DNA of 64,000 bases from Pseudoflavonifractor sp902362925 (GCA_902362925.1 CABIYL010000005.1), one strand, 5' to 3'; numbered from the stretch's first letter, positions 1 through 8,535 are shown. Translations and numbers: made by a program. The notes: generated by a model not told the origin, from the sequence alone.

Positions 1-179
1 GCTACCAGTGGAACCGGGAGGATTTCCCCAGCTGCGGCATCCAGCCAGCCTCTGAGGAGACCGTCCTGCCCTCTGATATCCCGGTCCCCTCAGAGGTGCC
101 GGTTCCCTCGGAGATTCCCACCCCTTCCGGCGAGGGGGAAACCCTGATGTCCGTGGGCGTTTTGGGCAAGGAAAAATAA
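1..179 (+). CDS. C-terminal end of an unidentified protein
   Basis: The window opens inside a reading frame (first full codon at base 3) that ends at a TAA at 177-179. The visible 58 residues end in a Pro/Ser/Glu-rich tail with a short repeat (PSDIPVPSEVPVPSEIPTPS) and the terminus GVLGKEK. Such a low-complexity tail is typical of a linker or exposed C-terminus, but no domain is visible, so no function is assigned. The frame stops 25 bases before the tRNA promoter. Confidence 0.6.
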   Translation, partial: YQWNREDFPSCGIQPASEETVLPSDIPVPSEVPVPSEIPTPSGEGETLMSVGVLGKEK

Positions 180-203
180 AATCAGAAAAAATGAAAAAAA
201 CAG

Positions 204-232
204 TTGACAGATGGAGCATGAGCCGCTATAAT
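204..232 (+). promoter_or_regulatory. Consensus sigma-A promoter of tRNA-Gly
   Basis: TTGACA at 204-209 and TATAAT at 227-232, separated by exactly 17 bp, 15 bp upstream of the mature tRNA. It is a perfect match to the housekeeping promoter consensus, as expected for a stable RNA gene. Confidence 0.9.
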
Positions 233-246
233 AACATCTGTCGCTT

Positions 247-322
247 GCGGGTGTAGCTCATCTGGTAGAGCGCCACCTTGCCAAGGTGGAGGTAGCGAGT
301 TCGAGCCTCGTCACCCGCTCCA
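247..322 (+). tRNA. tRNA-Gly (anticodon GCC)
   Basis: The acceptor strands GCGGGTG (247-253) and CACCCGC (312-318) pair perfectly, followed by discriminator T and an encoded CCA (320-322). The anticodon arm is CCACC-TTGCCAA-GGTGG, giving anticodon GCC, which reads GGC/GGT glycine codons. The T arm contains GTTCGAGCC. The gene stands alone with its own consensus promoter and a strong terminator. Confidence 0.97.
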
Positions 323-325
323 GTA

Positions 326-363
326 AAGAAGGACACGATGAAAATCGTGTCCTTCTTTTTTGT
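326..363 (+). terminator. Rho-independent terminator of tRNA-Gly
   Basis: A 13-bp stem (AGAAGGACACGAT, 327-339, with its complement at 343-355) closed by a short GAAA-type loop and followed by a T-rich run. Confidence 0.92.
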
Positions 364-417
364 TTTCCACCCCGGAGTGCTCCGTGAGCCGGGAAAACAT
401 TTCCTCTATCAGATAAA

Positions 418-457
418 ATGCCGGCCCCCTCTGCCTTGCAGCAGAGGGGGCCGGCGT
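418..457 (-). terminator. Terminator of the GH3/lipoprotein operon
   Basis: Perfect 15-bp inverted repeat (420-434 with 441-455) of very high GC content lying just beyond the lipoprotein stop codon. On the minus strand it is followed by ATTTTAT. Confidence 0.8.
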
Positions 458-486
458 TATAAAGGAGGGGGAAACGGGAAGAAGCG

Positions 487-1674
487 TTACTCGATGACCA
501 GGGTGCTGTGGTCGTAGTTCAGGGTGGCGGTGCCGTCGCCGTTGTCGGTCCAGGTTCCGCCGATGTGGCTGGCGTTGACGGGGCCGCCGCCGGTCTCATT
601 GGCCAGGAAGGTGCCGTCAGGGTAGAGCTCCAGGGTACCGGCGGCCCAGCTGCCCGCCTGGAGGGTGTAGGTGTAGGAGGAACCGGCGGAGACGGTGGTG
701 GGGGTGGTCATAAAGGCAGTGGAGCCAAAGCCGCCGGCCACATGACCGGCCTCGCCGCCGTTGGCCAGGTCAAAGTTCTCCGCCATGATGGGCCAGTTGA
801 AGATGTTGTTGGCAAAGCCGTCGGAGTAGGAGTAGCCGTCCACAAAGAGGTGGTTGTCCCCCAGGGTCAGGCCGTCGCTGACGGTGGTGGTGTCCGACGT
901 GGGGTTGAGCACATAGCTGTTGGTGCTGGTGGCCACGGCGGTGACGGAGTAGGTGGCGCCCCGGGTGAGGGCGTCGGTTACGGTGCCGAAGTTCTCGGGC
1001 GAGACGCCGTCAATGGTGAGGGTGACGGTATCGCTGCTGTCGGCGGTGTTGGTGAAGGTCACGTCCACCTTGTCGGGATAGGCCTCGTACAGGTAGGCGT
1101 TCATATTGGCCACCTGCACGCCCATGGTGCCGTCGAAGGTGTTCCAGTAGTAGTTGATCTCGGGCGCGCTCTGGTTGCCGGTGTAGATGTACTCGGCGGT
1201 GGCGGCGGTGGACATCTGATAGGCGTCGTCGGTCAGGTCGGGGAAGGCGTACACTTTTACCAGATAGTCGCCGAAGGCATACTGGAAGGCGTCGGAGAAG
1301 AGGCCGGAGTAGGTGTTGCTGTCGTTAGCCTCGATGGGGTCGCTGGAGTAGATGAAGGTGTCGTCGTCGGAGGTGGCGTCGGGGGCGCAGAAGTAGATGA
1401 GGTAGTACTCCGCGTTCTCCACGCCGGTAAAGGAGTAGCTGCCGTCCTCGCCCACGGTGAAGTCGGCGGGAGCGGCCAGCTGGACGGCGTCGCTGTCGCT
1501 GCCGGGCGTAGCGGCGGGCTTGTCGGTCTGGCCGGAGGCGAACAGGGTCTTGAGGATGGCGGAGGTGGTGGAGAAATAGGTCTCGGTGTTCTCCGCCAGG
1601 GAGGAGCCGCAGGCGGTGCAGCTCAGGCAGAGCAGGCCTGCCATCAGGCCCAGGAGAAGCTTACGCTTTTTCAT
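487..1674 (-). CDS. Exported lipoprotein, function unknown (third gene of the GH3 operon)
   Basis: A 395-residue protein. The start chosen is the ATG at 1674, preceded by AAAGGAG; an open frame continues upstream but overlaps the preceding gene. The N-terminus (MKKRKLLLGLMAGLLCLS, then CTACGSS) is a lipoprotein signal with the likely lipidated Cys at residue 22. A Thr/Ser/Asp-rich linker follows, then two beta-rich, FnIII-like stretches (around 70-170 and 180-260) and a C-terminal part rich in Gly/Thr containing a WTDNGDGTATLNYD segment that resembles small lipocalin-like sheets. It starts 2 bases after the upstream membrane protein and ends before a terminator, so it is the last gene of the GH3 operon. 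A role in glycan capture beside the hydrolase is inference. Confidence 0.75.
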   Translation of the reverse strand: MKKRKLLLGLMAGLLCLSCTACGSSLAENTETYFSTTSAILKTLFASGQTDKPAATPGSDSDAVQLAAPADFTVGEDGSYSFTGVENAEYYLIYFCAPDATSDDDTFIYSSDPIEANDSNTYSGLFSDAFQYAFGDYLVKVYAFPDLTDDAYQMSTAATAEYIYTGNQSAPEINYYWNTFDGTMGVQVANMNAYLYEAYPDKVDVTFTNTADSSDTVTLTIDGVSPENFGTVTDALTRGATYSVTAVATSTNSYVLNPTSDTTTVSDGLTLGDNHLFVDGYSYSDGFANNIFNWPIMAENFDLANGGEAGHVAGGFGSTAFMTTPTTVSAGSSYTYTLQAGSWAAGTLELYPDGTFLANETGGGPVNASHIGGTWTDNGDGTATLNYDHSTLVIE

Positions 1675-1676
1675 GG

Positions 1677-2075
1677 TCAAATTCTCTCCTTTCTGGTGAA
1701 GCAGGAGACGATCTCGATGATGACGGTGACAAAGCACAGGATCATGATGGACACCACGGGGAACAGGGTGCCCCGGGAGCCGTACATGGTGATATTGTTG
1801 AGGCGGTCGGCCCAGACGGGGTAGCTGTTGAGGAAGAACAGGCCCACGCCGAAGGACACGCACAGCACAGCCGCCAGGTTGAGCACCTCGGCCACCTTGT
1901 TGTCCATCAGGGCGTAGAGCACGGCGCACACAACGCCCAGAGCCAGGGCTGCGAACACCACCGTGTCAAAATAGTCGTACACGGCGCCGTAGATGCAGAA
2001 GATCACCAGGGTGACCAGGTTCAATGCCGCGCTCAGGAGACTGACCTTTGCGCTCAGACTCTTTACTTTACTCAT
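1677..2075 (-). CDS. Small four-helix membrane protein of the GH3 operon
   Basis: 132 residues beginning MSKVKSLSAKVSLLSAALNL. About four hydrophobic segments are visible (around 12-30, 36-56, 62-82 and 103-122) with no recognised catalytic motif. The ATG at 2075 is preceded by AGGAGG inside the end of the GH3 gene, whose stop codon lies 3 bases upstream, so the two are translationally close. The downstream lipoprotein begins 2 bases after this stop. Its fixed place between a membrane-bound glycosidase and a lipoprotein suggests an accessory membrane subunit, but nothing in the sequence proves it. Confidence 0.75.
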   Translation of the reverse strand: MSKVKSLSAKVSLLSAALNLVTLVIFCIYGAVYDYFDTVVFAALALGVVCAVLYALMDNKVAEVLNLAAVLCVSFGVGLFFLNSYPVWADRLNNITMYGSRGTLFPVVSIMILCFVTVIIEIVSCFTRKERI

Positions 2076-2078
2076 AAC

Positions 2079-5030
2079 TCAACCCTCCTGTACAGCGGTG
2101 CGCTTCTTGTCCTTGCAGATGGAGACCACGCAGATCACCGTGCACACCACAAAGCCCAGGGCGAACACGGCGGTGGCGGAGAGCATGGCGGTCTGCCACC
2201 AGGGCACCACGGTGACCACGATGCTGTTGCTGCTCAGACCGTTGACGGACACGGAGTTGACGGCGGCGTAGATGTTGTGCTTGGTCATCTGGCGCAGGCA
2301 CTGGAGCATGTAGCCGTCGCCGGCGTCAATAAAGGACTGGATGGCAGCGGCGGTCTCGCCGGGGTCCAGGCAGAAGAAGGTCAGGCCGGCGTCGAACATC
2401 TCCTCATAGTGGGTCTTGTAGAGGGAGCTCTTGGAGAAGCCGTCGGTGGTGATGTGGCCCTGGAAGCCCCACTCGCCCCGCAGCACGTTGGTCAGCAGGT
2501 TCTTGTCGGTGGCGGCGTAGATGACGCCCAGACGGTTGAAGGCGGTCATGACGCTGTTGGCGCCGCCCTCACAGAAGGCGCCCTCGCAGACCCGCAGGTA
2601 GATCTCACGCAGGGCCTGCTCGTTGGTGAAGGTGGCCAGGCTCTCGCGGTGGGACTCCTGGTCGTTGAGGACGAAGTGCTTCACGGCGTAGTTGATGCCG
2701 TTTTCCTGCATGGCGGCGGCCTCATAGGAGGTCACGATGTAGGACAGGTTGCCGTCCTCGGAGACATACTGGTGGTTGCGGCCGCCAAAGGGGGTGCGGT
2801 GCAGGTTGCCGGCGCCGTACCAGATCTCGTTCAGACCGCAGAAGGCGGTCTCAAGGGCCAGATAGCGGCCGCGGGAGGTGCACAGGTCGGTGTTCCAGGT
2901 GCGGGCGGTGGTGGGCTCGGACACCCAGGTCAGAGCGTTCTCACCGGTGGCGGTCAGGGTGCCGGAGCTGCGGCAGTCGTCGGTGCGGCCCTGAGCGGGG
3001 ATGCCCAGACGGTCAATGCCGGCCACGCCGAAGGTGTCGGGCAGCAGGGCGGCCATCTCTTCCACGGTGAACTGGTCCAGGAAGGAGTTCCAGGTCTCGT
3101 CATCGTCATAGTCCACCAGACGCATGTCGATGAAGGACAGGCCGTTCTCCGCGCCCTGGGTGAAGCTGTCCACAGAGGGAGCGTCGGCGGGGGTCTCGTA
3201 CCAGTCCAGGTTCAGGTCCTCCATCATCTCGTCGGTGGCGTCCACCACAACCGCCTCGGCGGGATAGGTGCCCTCCCAGTCGCTGCGGGAGAGATAGGTG
3301 AAGTCAATGCCGTAGTAGCTCAGGTCGGCGTGGTCAAACTGGTTGGTGACCTCCACGCCGGTGAACCGGGACAGGTTGTAGCTCTCGGTGTCCAGCTCGG
3401 CCTGGTTCCAGGTGTGGGTCTTGGCGGCGGTGCCGTCGTAGTCCATGCCGTCGGCGGTGGTGTAGCCCTTGGCGGCCAGGATGTTGTTCAGGGCGTCATG
3501 GGCGTTGTCGCCGATGGACAGGTAGTAGTCGCCGGCGGAGAGGATGTAGCCCTGGGCGCCCTTGGAGTCGTAGCTGGCCAGGAAGTACCGCTCCACAGGC
3601 ACGGTGACGGTCTCGCTCTCGCCGGGCTCCAGAATATCGGTCTTGCCGAAGCCCACCAGATTGACGGCAGCCTTCTCCACGTTGTTCTGCTTCTCGTAGT
3701 CGCCGTAGGGGGTCTGGGCGTAGACCTGGACCATGCTCTTGCCGGCCACGGACCCGGTGTTGGTCACCTGGACGGTCACCATGTAGTTGTCGCTGTCGGC
3801 GTCATACTCCACGCCCTGGAGTACCTGGTCAAATGTGGTGTAGCTCAGGCCGTAGCCGAAGGTGTAGGCCACCTCGTCGGCATAGTTCCAGCTGCTGCCG
3901 GTGGAGGAGCCCACGGCGCTGGAGGCGTTGCCGTTGCCCATGACCACGTCCTCGTACCGGGTCTCGTAGTACTTGTAGCCCACGTAGATGCCCTCGGCGT
4001 AGATGACGTAGTAGTCAATCTCACGGCCGTCGTTGGTGGTATCGGTGCAAGTGGCGTTGACCTCGTCCACGTTGCCCCACATCTGGGTGTTGTCGCCGGC
4101 GTAGGTGACGGCGGGGGAGGACAGGGAGTTGACGGCGTAGGTGTCCACGGTGTGGCCGGAGGGGTTCACATTGCCCACGATGACGTTGGCCACGCCCTCA
4201 AAGCCCACAGCGCCGGGGTCGCCGCACAGCAGGCAGGCGTCCACGCCGTAGTCGGCCAGCCAGCCCAGCTCCATCATGGCCTCGGAGTTGATGACCACGA
4301 CGATCTTGCCGAACACGCCGGCGTCCTTCTGCTCCTTCAGGTAGGCCATGAGGGCCTCCTCGTTGGTGCTCAGACCCAGCATGTGGTTGCCGTCGGTGCC
4401 ATAGAGGGCGTTGTCGTTGCTCTCGCCGCCCACACGGGTCAGGACCACCAGAGCCGCGTCGTTGTAGCCGCTCTGCCAGGAGGACTCATAGGCCTTCACG
4501 TCGGAGATAGGGGCCTCGATGACCTCGGTGTTGGTGGTCTTGCTCAGCTTGCTGTACACATTGTCCGCCAGGGTGGTGTTCACGTTCTCAGCGCCCAGGA
4601 CCTTCTGCATGGCGGAGTTGAAGGTCATGGTGGGGATGGAGGCGATGGAGGACGTGCTGGAGTTGGAGTTGTAGGAGCCGTTGCCGAAGATGGTAACCTG
4701 GCTGCCGGCAGCAAGAGGCAGGGCGGCGTTCTCGTTGCGGAGGAGGACGGTGCCCTCCTCGGCCTGGAGCACGTTTTCGGCCGCCACGGCCATCTCCAGC
4801 TTGAGGGCGGACTGCTTGTTGGTGTAGTCCGTGCCGAACTCGCTGGTGTAATAGGCGGTGTCCACCTCGGTGCCGTCATCCACGGTGATGATCTCGCTGG
4901 TGCTCACGTTGAGGGCGCTGTTGATGGCGCCGGCATACTCGAACATCAGGGTGGACGCCGAAATGGTCAGGAGCATGAGAAACGCCATGACTGCGGCCAG
5001 GCCGCGTGTAATGGATGCCTTTCTTTTCAT
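2079..5030 (-). CDS. Membrane-anchored GH3 glycoside hydrolase with permuted domain order
   Basis: 983 residues. An N-terminal hydrophobic segment (about 10-30) acts as signal or anchor. The GH3 C-terminal-type domain comes first (EEGTVLLRNENAALPL near residue 92), then an FnIII-like domain (about 420-505), and only afterwards the (beta/alpha)8 N-terminal-type domain (about 655-925). The catalytic-domain landmarks are YAVKHFVLNDQE (Lys784-His785) and FQGHITTDG with the probable nucleophile Asp863. A second transmembrane helix (about 944-970) and a basic tail follow. Conventional GH3 enzymes have the opposite order; a permuted order is known for some rumen beta-glucosidases. The usual DGP substrate loop reads TDDCRSSG, so specificity cannot be assigned. 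First gene of a three-gene operon; ATG at 5030 preceded by GGGAGG. Confidence 0.88.
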   Translation of the reverse strand: MKRKASITRGLAAVMAFLMLLTISASTLMFEYAGAINSALNVSTSEIITVDDGTEVDTAYYTSEFGTDYTNKQSALKLEMAVAAENVLQAEEGTVLLRNENAALPLAAGSQVTIFGNGSYNSNSSTSSIASIPTMTFNSAMQKVLGAENVNTTLADNVYSKLSKTTNTEVIEAPISDVKAYESSWQSGYNDAALVVLTRVGGESNDNALYGTDGNHMLGLSTNEEALMAYLKEQKDAGVFGKIVVVINSEAMMELGWLADYGVDACLLCGDPGAVGFEGVANVIVGNVNPSGHTVDTYAVNSLSSPAVTYAGDNTQMWGNVDEVNATCTDTTNDGREIDYYVIYAEGIYVGYKYYETRYEDVVMGNGNASSAVGSSTGSSWNYADEVAYTFGYGLSYTTFDQVLQGVEYDADSDNYMVTVQVTNTGSVAGKSMVQVYAQTPYGDYEKQNNVEKAAVNLVGFGKTDILEPGESETVTVPVERYFLASYDSKGAQGYILSAGDYYLSIGDNAHDALNNILAAKGYTTADGMDYDGTAAKTHTWNQAELDTESYNLSRFTGVEVTNQFDHADLSYYGIDFTYLSRSDWEGTYPAEAVVVDATDEMMEDLNLDWYETPADAPSVDSFTQGAENGLSFIDMRLVDYDDDETWNSFLDQFTVEEMAALLPDTFGVAGIDRLGIPAQGRTDDCRSSGTLTATGENALTWVSEPTTARTWNTDLCTSRGRYLALETAFCGLNEIWYGAGNLHRTPFGGRNHQYVSEDGNLSYIVTSYEAAAMQENGINYAVKHFVLNDQESHRESLATFTNEQALREIYLRVCEGAFCEGGANSVMTAFNRLGVIYAATDKNLLTNVLRGEWGFQGHITTDGFSKSSLYKTHYEEMFDAGLTFFCLDPGETAAAIQSFIDAGDGYMLQCLRQMTKHNIYAAVNSVSVNGLSSNSIVVTVVPWWQTAMLSATAVFALGFVVCTVICVVSICKDKKRTAVQEG

Positions 5031-5166
5031 AGTAACCTCCCAGATTCCGGAATGTTTGCCCGCTGCCGTCTGTATACGGCTGGGGCAGGTGCGCTGTGGC
5101 TTCTGCGGTATGTTCCCCCTTTCCTTGTGACGCTGCCGGATTGTGTCCGGGCACGCTTCGCCTGCA

Positions 5167-5175
5167 AGTATAGCA
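5167..5175 (-). promoter_or_regulatory. Extended -10 promoter of the GH3 operon
   Basis: On the minus strand, TGC followed directly by TATACT (an extended -10 element) about 140 bases upstream of the GH3 start; there is no good -35. The leader between it and the gene is about 130 bases with no obvious structure. Confidence 0.5.
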
Positions 5176-5239
5176 GACGAAAGCGGGAAAATTTCGTGTG
5201 CTCCTCAAACGGTTCCTTTCGGCCCCGAAACGGATCGGG

Positions 5240-5280
5240 AAAAACAAAAGACCCCGGACGGCGTTTGCCGTCCGGGGTCA
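5240..5280 (-). terminator. Terminator of the LytTR/GHKL two-component operon
   Basis: A 13-bp perfect GC-rich stem (5250-5262 with 5267-5279) followed on the minus strand by CTTTTGTTTTT, directly after the histidine kinase stop codon. Confidence 0.9.
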
Positions 5281-5291
5281 GAAAGCGGGAT

Positions 5292-6338
5292 TCAGTTGGA
5301 GGGGATGGCGATGGTGACCCGCAGCAGGAACAGATTGCGCTCCGTGCTGATAAAAAGCTGGCCGCCGTACTTTTTGGCGGCGTAGCGGATGTTCTTGATG
5401 CCGAAGCCGTGGTAGCCGTTGTTCTCCTTGGTGGTGACCGGCAGGCCGTCCTCAAAGGTGAGCGCCTGCTCGTAGTAGTTCTCAAACTGGAAGAGGAGCA
5501 GTCCGCCCCTGGCCCACACGGACACCGCAATGACCCGCTTCTCCGGGTCGGGCAGCTGGATGACGCTCTCAATGGCGTTGTCCAGGGCGTTGCCGAAGAT
5601 GGTGTAGATATCGGTGCTGTCCAGGAAGGCGAGAGGGCGGCCGTCGGCCACGCAGGTCAGGTTGATCTGGTGGGCCTCGCAGTACAGGCTCTTCTCGGTG
5701 AGCACTGTGTCCAGCACCTCGTTGCCCGTGACCAGGGTGGAGTCGTAGATGTGGATGGACTCCTCCAGCTCGGAGAGATACCGCTCCCGATCGGCGCCGC
5801 CGCCGGGCCGCAGGGAGGAGAGCTGGTGCTTCAGGTCGTGGCACTTCCGGTTGATGATGTCAATGTTCTCCTTGGTGATGCGGTACTGATCCTTCTGCTG
5901 GTCCCGCAGGTACTGCTGGAGCACCACCTCACGCTCCAGCTGGAGCTGCTTGACCTGGCTGACCTGGACCCACAGGAAGAACAGGCAGCAGAACATGGCG
6001 TACAGCCGGCAGATAAGGAGCAGGTCCGGGTTTCCCGCGGCGGAGGCCCGGCTGGTGGCCAGACTGAGCACCAGCACCACCGCCAGAATGACCACCACCG
6101 AGAAGAGGACCCGGCGGGTGTCCAGATGATAGCGGGCGTCCCCGGCCAGCAGAAAGCCCACCGGAAACTGGAGGGAGGAGAGGGGCTGGAGGGTCACCAC
6201 CGCCACGCAGGCCAGAAAGCCCAGCGCCAGCCGCCAATGGGCATGGCTGCGCTTCTTCAGGGGCCAGAAAAACAGCATACAGCACACAAGCAGCTCCATG
6301 GTAAATTTGGACCGGTCCAGGAAATCCGCTAAGGTCAT
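5292..6338 (-). CDS. GHKL-type sensor histidine kinase (AgrC/VirS-like)
   Basis: 348 residues from the ATG at 6338, which overlaps the stop of the response regulator by one base (TGATG), a sign of translational coupling. Residues 1-125 hold about four to five membrane helices. A short coiled linker follows, and then the phosphoacceptor box CHDLKHQL with His167. The ATP-binding part carries NALDNAIESV (N box) and HGFGIKN (G box), typical of the HATPase_c_5 family that pairs with LytTR regulators and often senses peptides. It is the second gene of a two-gene operon that lies directly upstream of the GH3 operon on the same strand. The signal is unknown; there is no AgrB/AgrD or similar exporter in view. 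Confidence 0.9.
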   Translation of the reverse strand: MTLADFLDRSKFTMELLVCCMLFFWPLKKRSHAHWRLALGFLACVAVVTLQPLSSLQFPVGFLLAGDARYHLDTRRVLFSVVVILAVVLVLSLATSRASAAGNPDLLLICRLYAMFCCLFFLWVQVSQVKQLQLEREVVLQQYLRDQQKDQYRITKENIDIINRKCHDLKHQLSSLRPGGGADRERYLSELEESIHIYDSTLVTGNEVLDTVLTEKSLYCEAHQINLTCVADGRPLAFLDSTDIYTIFGNALDNAIESVIQLPDPEKRVIAVSVWARGGLLLFQFENYYEQALTFEDGLPVTTKENNGYHGFGIKNIRYAAKKYGGQLFISTERNLFLLRVTIAIPSN

Positions 6339-7069
6339 CACCGTCCGCCACCTCCGTAGTAGGCCGCCACTGCAGCTAAAAATTCCTCCCGCCGCCGCCG
6401 GGAGATGAGCAGCTGTTCGCCGCCCACCACTGCAAAATTGCCCTTGATCTCCGCCACATGGCGCAGATTGACCAGATATCCCTTGTTGCACCGGGCAAAA
6501 TTGGCCCCCGCCAGCGTCTCCTCCATACCGGACAGGGTGCCCGGCATGGTGTACACCCGTCCTGCGGTGTGGATCTGGAGCTGGTGGTCGATGACCTCAA
6601 TATAGGTGATCCCGTGGGTGGACAGGCGGAGCATGCCGTCCTCCGTGGGCACCAGCAGGCTCCGCTGCTCCCGGCTCTGCAGGGTGGCCACCACCTTGTC
6701 CATCTTCAGGGCAAAGGCGAAGTAGCTCACCGGCTTGAGTACAAAGTCCAGGGCACCCACCTCATAGCCCTTGATGGCGTATTTGGCCATATTGGTGATG
6801 AAAATCATGATCACGTCCGGGTCCACCGCCCGGATGCGGCCCGCCGCCGACATGCCATCCAGATGGGGCATCTCAATGTCCAGCAGGAGCACGTCATAGA
6901 TGGGGGTGTAGCACTCCACCGCCTCGGCTCCGTCGGCGTACACCGTCACCTCAACGGTCACCCCGGCCGACTTCTCGTACCGGTCCAGGTAGGAGCGGAG
7001 CAGCTCCACCGCCTTGGGGTCGTCCTCCACAATGGCAACACGAATCAAGCGCAACGCCTCATCTCCCAT
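6338..7069 (-). CDS. LytTR-family response regulator (AgrA-like)
   Basis: 243 residues from the ATG at 7069 (AGAGGAT upstream; the longer open frame lacks a ribosome site). The receiver domain (1-125) has the acidic pair EDD at 15-17, phosphoacceptor Asp64 in LLLDIEMP, and the conserved Lys in FVLKPVSY. The C-terminal LytTR DNA-binding domain spans about 140-240 (NFARCNKGYLVNLRHV). It controls transcription with the kinase encoded immediately downstream. LytTR regulators often act on exported products, so the neighbouring GH3 operon is a reasonable but unproven target; I could not recognise a LytTR repeat in its promoter. Confidence 0.92.
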   Translation of the reverse strand: MGDEALRLIRVAIVEDDPKAVELLRSYLDRYEKSAGVTVEVTVYADGAEAVECYTPIYDVLLLDIEMPHLDGMSAAGRIRAVDPDVIMIFITNMAKYAIKGYEVGALDFVLKPVSYFAFALKMDKVVATLQSREQRSLLVPTEDGMLRLSTHGITYIEVIDHQLQIHTAGRVYTMPGTLSGMEETLAGANFARCNKGYLVNLRHVAEIKGNFAVVGGEQLLISRRRREEFLAAVAAYYGGGGR

Positions 7070-7130
7070 GCTATCCTCTGCCGATATTAATATGGAAGAG
7101 AAAATAGCACAAGCGTACTTGAAAAAGGGA

Positions 7131-7165
7131 GAGAAAAATGCCCCGAAGGACAGACCTTCGGGGCA
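7131..7165 (-). terminator. Terminator of the SLH protein gene
   Basis: A 10-bp stem GCCCCGAAGG (7140-7149) with its complement (7155-7164), followed on the minus strand by ATTTTTCTC. Confidence 0.85.
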
Positions 7166-7187
7166 TAAAAGAGGCAAAACGGAGGAA

Positions 7188-7808
7188 TCAGCCGGCGGCA
7201 GGGGTCAGCATGCGCACCAGGATGACGGCCAGCTCGGCCCGGGTGGTGTAGCCCAGAGGGCTGAGGGTGCCGGCGCTGGTGCCGGTGATAAGTCCGGCGC
7301 CCACGGCGTGCTTCATGCCGTCCACCGCCCACTTGGACACCTTGTCCCCGTCGGGGTAGAGGCTGAGGACGCCCTCGGCCAGAACGTGGCCCTTATAATA
7401 GGTATAGCGGCTGAGGAACAGGGCCAGCTGCTCCCGGGTCACCAGGTCGTTTGCGCCCAGGCGGCCGTCGCTGTATCCGTCGGCAATCTGGGTCTCTCTG
7501 GCCCAGCGGGTGGCCTTGTCGCACCAGCTGCCAGTCGCCACGTCGGGGAAGCCGGTCTGGCTAGTGGGCTCGGGACAGCCCTCCATCCGCCACAGCACCG
7601 TGATGACAGTGGCACGGGTCACATAGGCGTTGGGGGCAAAAGAGGTGGAATTGGTGCCGTTCATCAGGCCCTTGTCCGTCACGGTCTGCACCGCTTCGGC
7701 ATACCAGGCAGTGTCCTTTACATCACTATAATCAGAGGCCCAGGCCATGGGGGTCAGGCACAGCGCCAGGCTCAGGGCGCACAGAGAGGCGAGAATTTTG
7801 CGTTTCAT
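7188..7808 (-). CDS. Secreted protein made of three S-layer homology (SLH) domains
   Basis: 206 residues: a signal peptide (1-24, ending in AWAS) and then three SLH repeats at about 25-75, 85-135 and 145-200. The repeats show the usual sequence of FxDV..WYAEAV, a long helix, and a TRA / TREQ motif (AYVTRATVITVLWRM, LVTREQLALFLSRY, YTTRAELAVILVRM). SLH domains bind secondary cell-wall polymers non-covalently. No other domain is present, so the protein is nothing but the anchor module. It stands alone between its own extended -10 promoter and a terminator. Confidence 0.92.
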   Translation of the reverse strand: MKRKILASLCALSLALCLTPMAWASDYSDVKDTAWYAEAVQTVTDKGLMNGTNSTSFAPNAYVTRATVITVLWRMEGCPEPTSQTGFPDVATGSWCDKATRWARETQIADGYSDGRLGANDLVTREQLALFLSRYTYYKGHVLAEGVLSLYPDGDKVSKWAVDGMKHAVGAGLITGTSAGTLSPLGYTTRAELAVILVRMLTPAAG

Positions 7809-7844
7809 GGGGGTGGTACACCTGCTTCCGTTAAAATCGAGGCA

Positions 7845-7853
7845 AGTATACCA
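7845..7853 (-). promoter_or_regulatory. Extended -10 promoter of the SLH gene
   Basis: Minus-strand TGG directly followed by TATACT, about 40 bases upstream of the SLH start codon, within an AT-rich patch; no clear -35. Confidence 0.5.
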
Positions 7854-7914
7854 TAATAATTTTACAAATTTGTGAACGGCCGCTCATTTTGTCAAAACGC
7901 CGTAAAATCCGCCC

Positions 7915-8181
7915 CTATCGCAGGGCCCAGGAGAGCATGAGCAGCAGCCCGAAGCCGGGTGCGCCCAGTACCCCCAGCACCAGGGCGTTGAACAGGTTGA
8001 CCCCAAGGGTCACGCCGATGAGGCCGCCCACCTTGCCGAACAGCCACAGGACGGCCAGCCCTACGCCGGTGCGGCCCAGCAGCCGCAGCAGGCTCTTGAT
8101 GGGCTTTCCCAGGGCGGCCATGGCCACCACCAGCACCAGACCGCCCAGAAGCCAGGGGAGCATATTCACCAGGGATTCCAC
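7915..8181 (-). CDS. bofA: BofA-family pro-sigma-K processing inhibitor homologue
   Basis: 88 residues of a small integral membrane protein with two to three hydrophobic segments and the family pattern GLAVLWLFGKVGGLIG - GVNLFNALVLGVLGAPGFGLLL. In Bacillus, BofA holds the SpoIVFB protease inactive in the outer forespore membrane until sigma-K is needed. The GTG at 8181 is chosen because AGAGGTG lies 6 bases upstream; the GTG at 8190 would give three more residues but abuts that ribosome site. It follows the DUF2508 gene, the same order as Bacillus yaaL-bofA, which supports both calls and a spore-forming ancestry. Confidence 0.85.
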   Translation of the reverse strand: MESLVNMLPWLLGGLVLVVAMAALGKPIKSLLRLLGRTGVGLAVLWLFGKVGGLIGVTLGVNLFNALVLGVLGAPGFGLLLMLSWALR

Positions 8182-8236
8182 AGCGTTCACCTCTGCGCAA
8201 AGTCTGCCGGAACCCGGGCGGCGGGGCAGGATGCCC

Positions 8237-8488
8237 CTATCTTCTCAGCGGTGTGCCGTCCATCTCCTTGACCCGGCGGAGCAGGTAGGAGTAGCGGGCC
8301 TGGAGGGCGTTGATTTCAAACACATAGGATTCGATGAGGTCCGGGTCCCGGGCCGAGTTGAAGCCGGAGTAGGCCTGGGCGATGAGGGTGCGGGTGCGGG
8401 CGAGTCCTTCCAGCAGCTCATCACGCTCTTCGTCCTGGGGTGTGGGGTGCTTTTTGCAAAACGGCAGGGTCCTGGCGGATTCAGCCAT
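8237..8488 (-). CDS. yaaL: DUF2508 (YaaL-like) protein
   Basis: 83 residues, helical, starting MAESARTLPFCKKH. The ATG at 8488 has AAAGGAGG at the right distance. The middle portion (ELLEGLARTRTLIAQAYSGF, then a stretch ending LIESYVFEINAL) fits the DUF2508 family, whose Bacillus member YaaL lies between recR and bofA. Its function is unknown. The bofA gene follows about 55 bases downstream; no recR is found here. Confidence 0.8.
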   Translation of the reverse strand: MAESARTLPFCKKHPTPQDEERDELLEGLARTRTLIAQAYSGFNSARDPDLIESYVFEINALQARYSYLLRRVKEMDGTPLRR

Positions 8489-8535
8489 GGGACCGGCCTC
8501 CTTTCCGTATGGTGAAGTACTGATACAGTCTATTT

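Noticed and set aside
5031..5240. LytTR binding repeats in the GH3 promoter
   Set aside because: No convincing pair of LytTR-type direct repeats could be found.
2277..6332. A 1351-residue plus-strand open frame
   Set aside because: Antisense of the GH3 gene and kinase; Val/Gly/Ala/His-rich composition without domains, the usual shadow of GC-rich genes.
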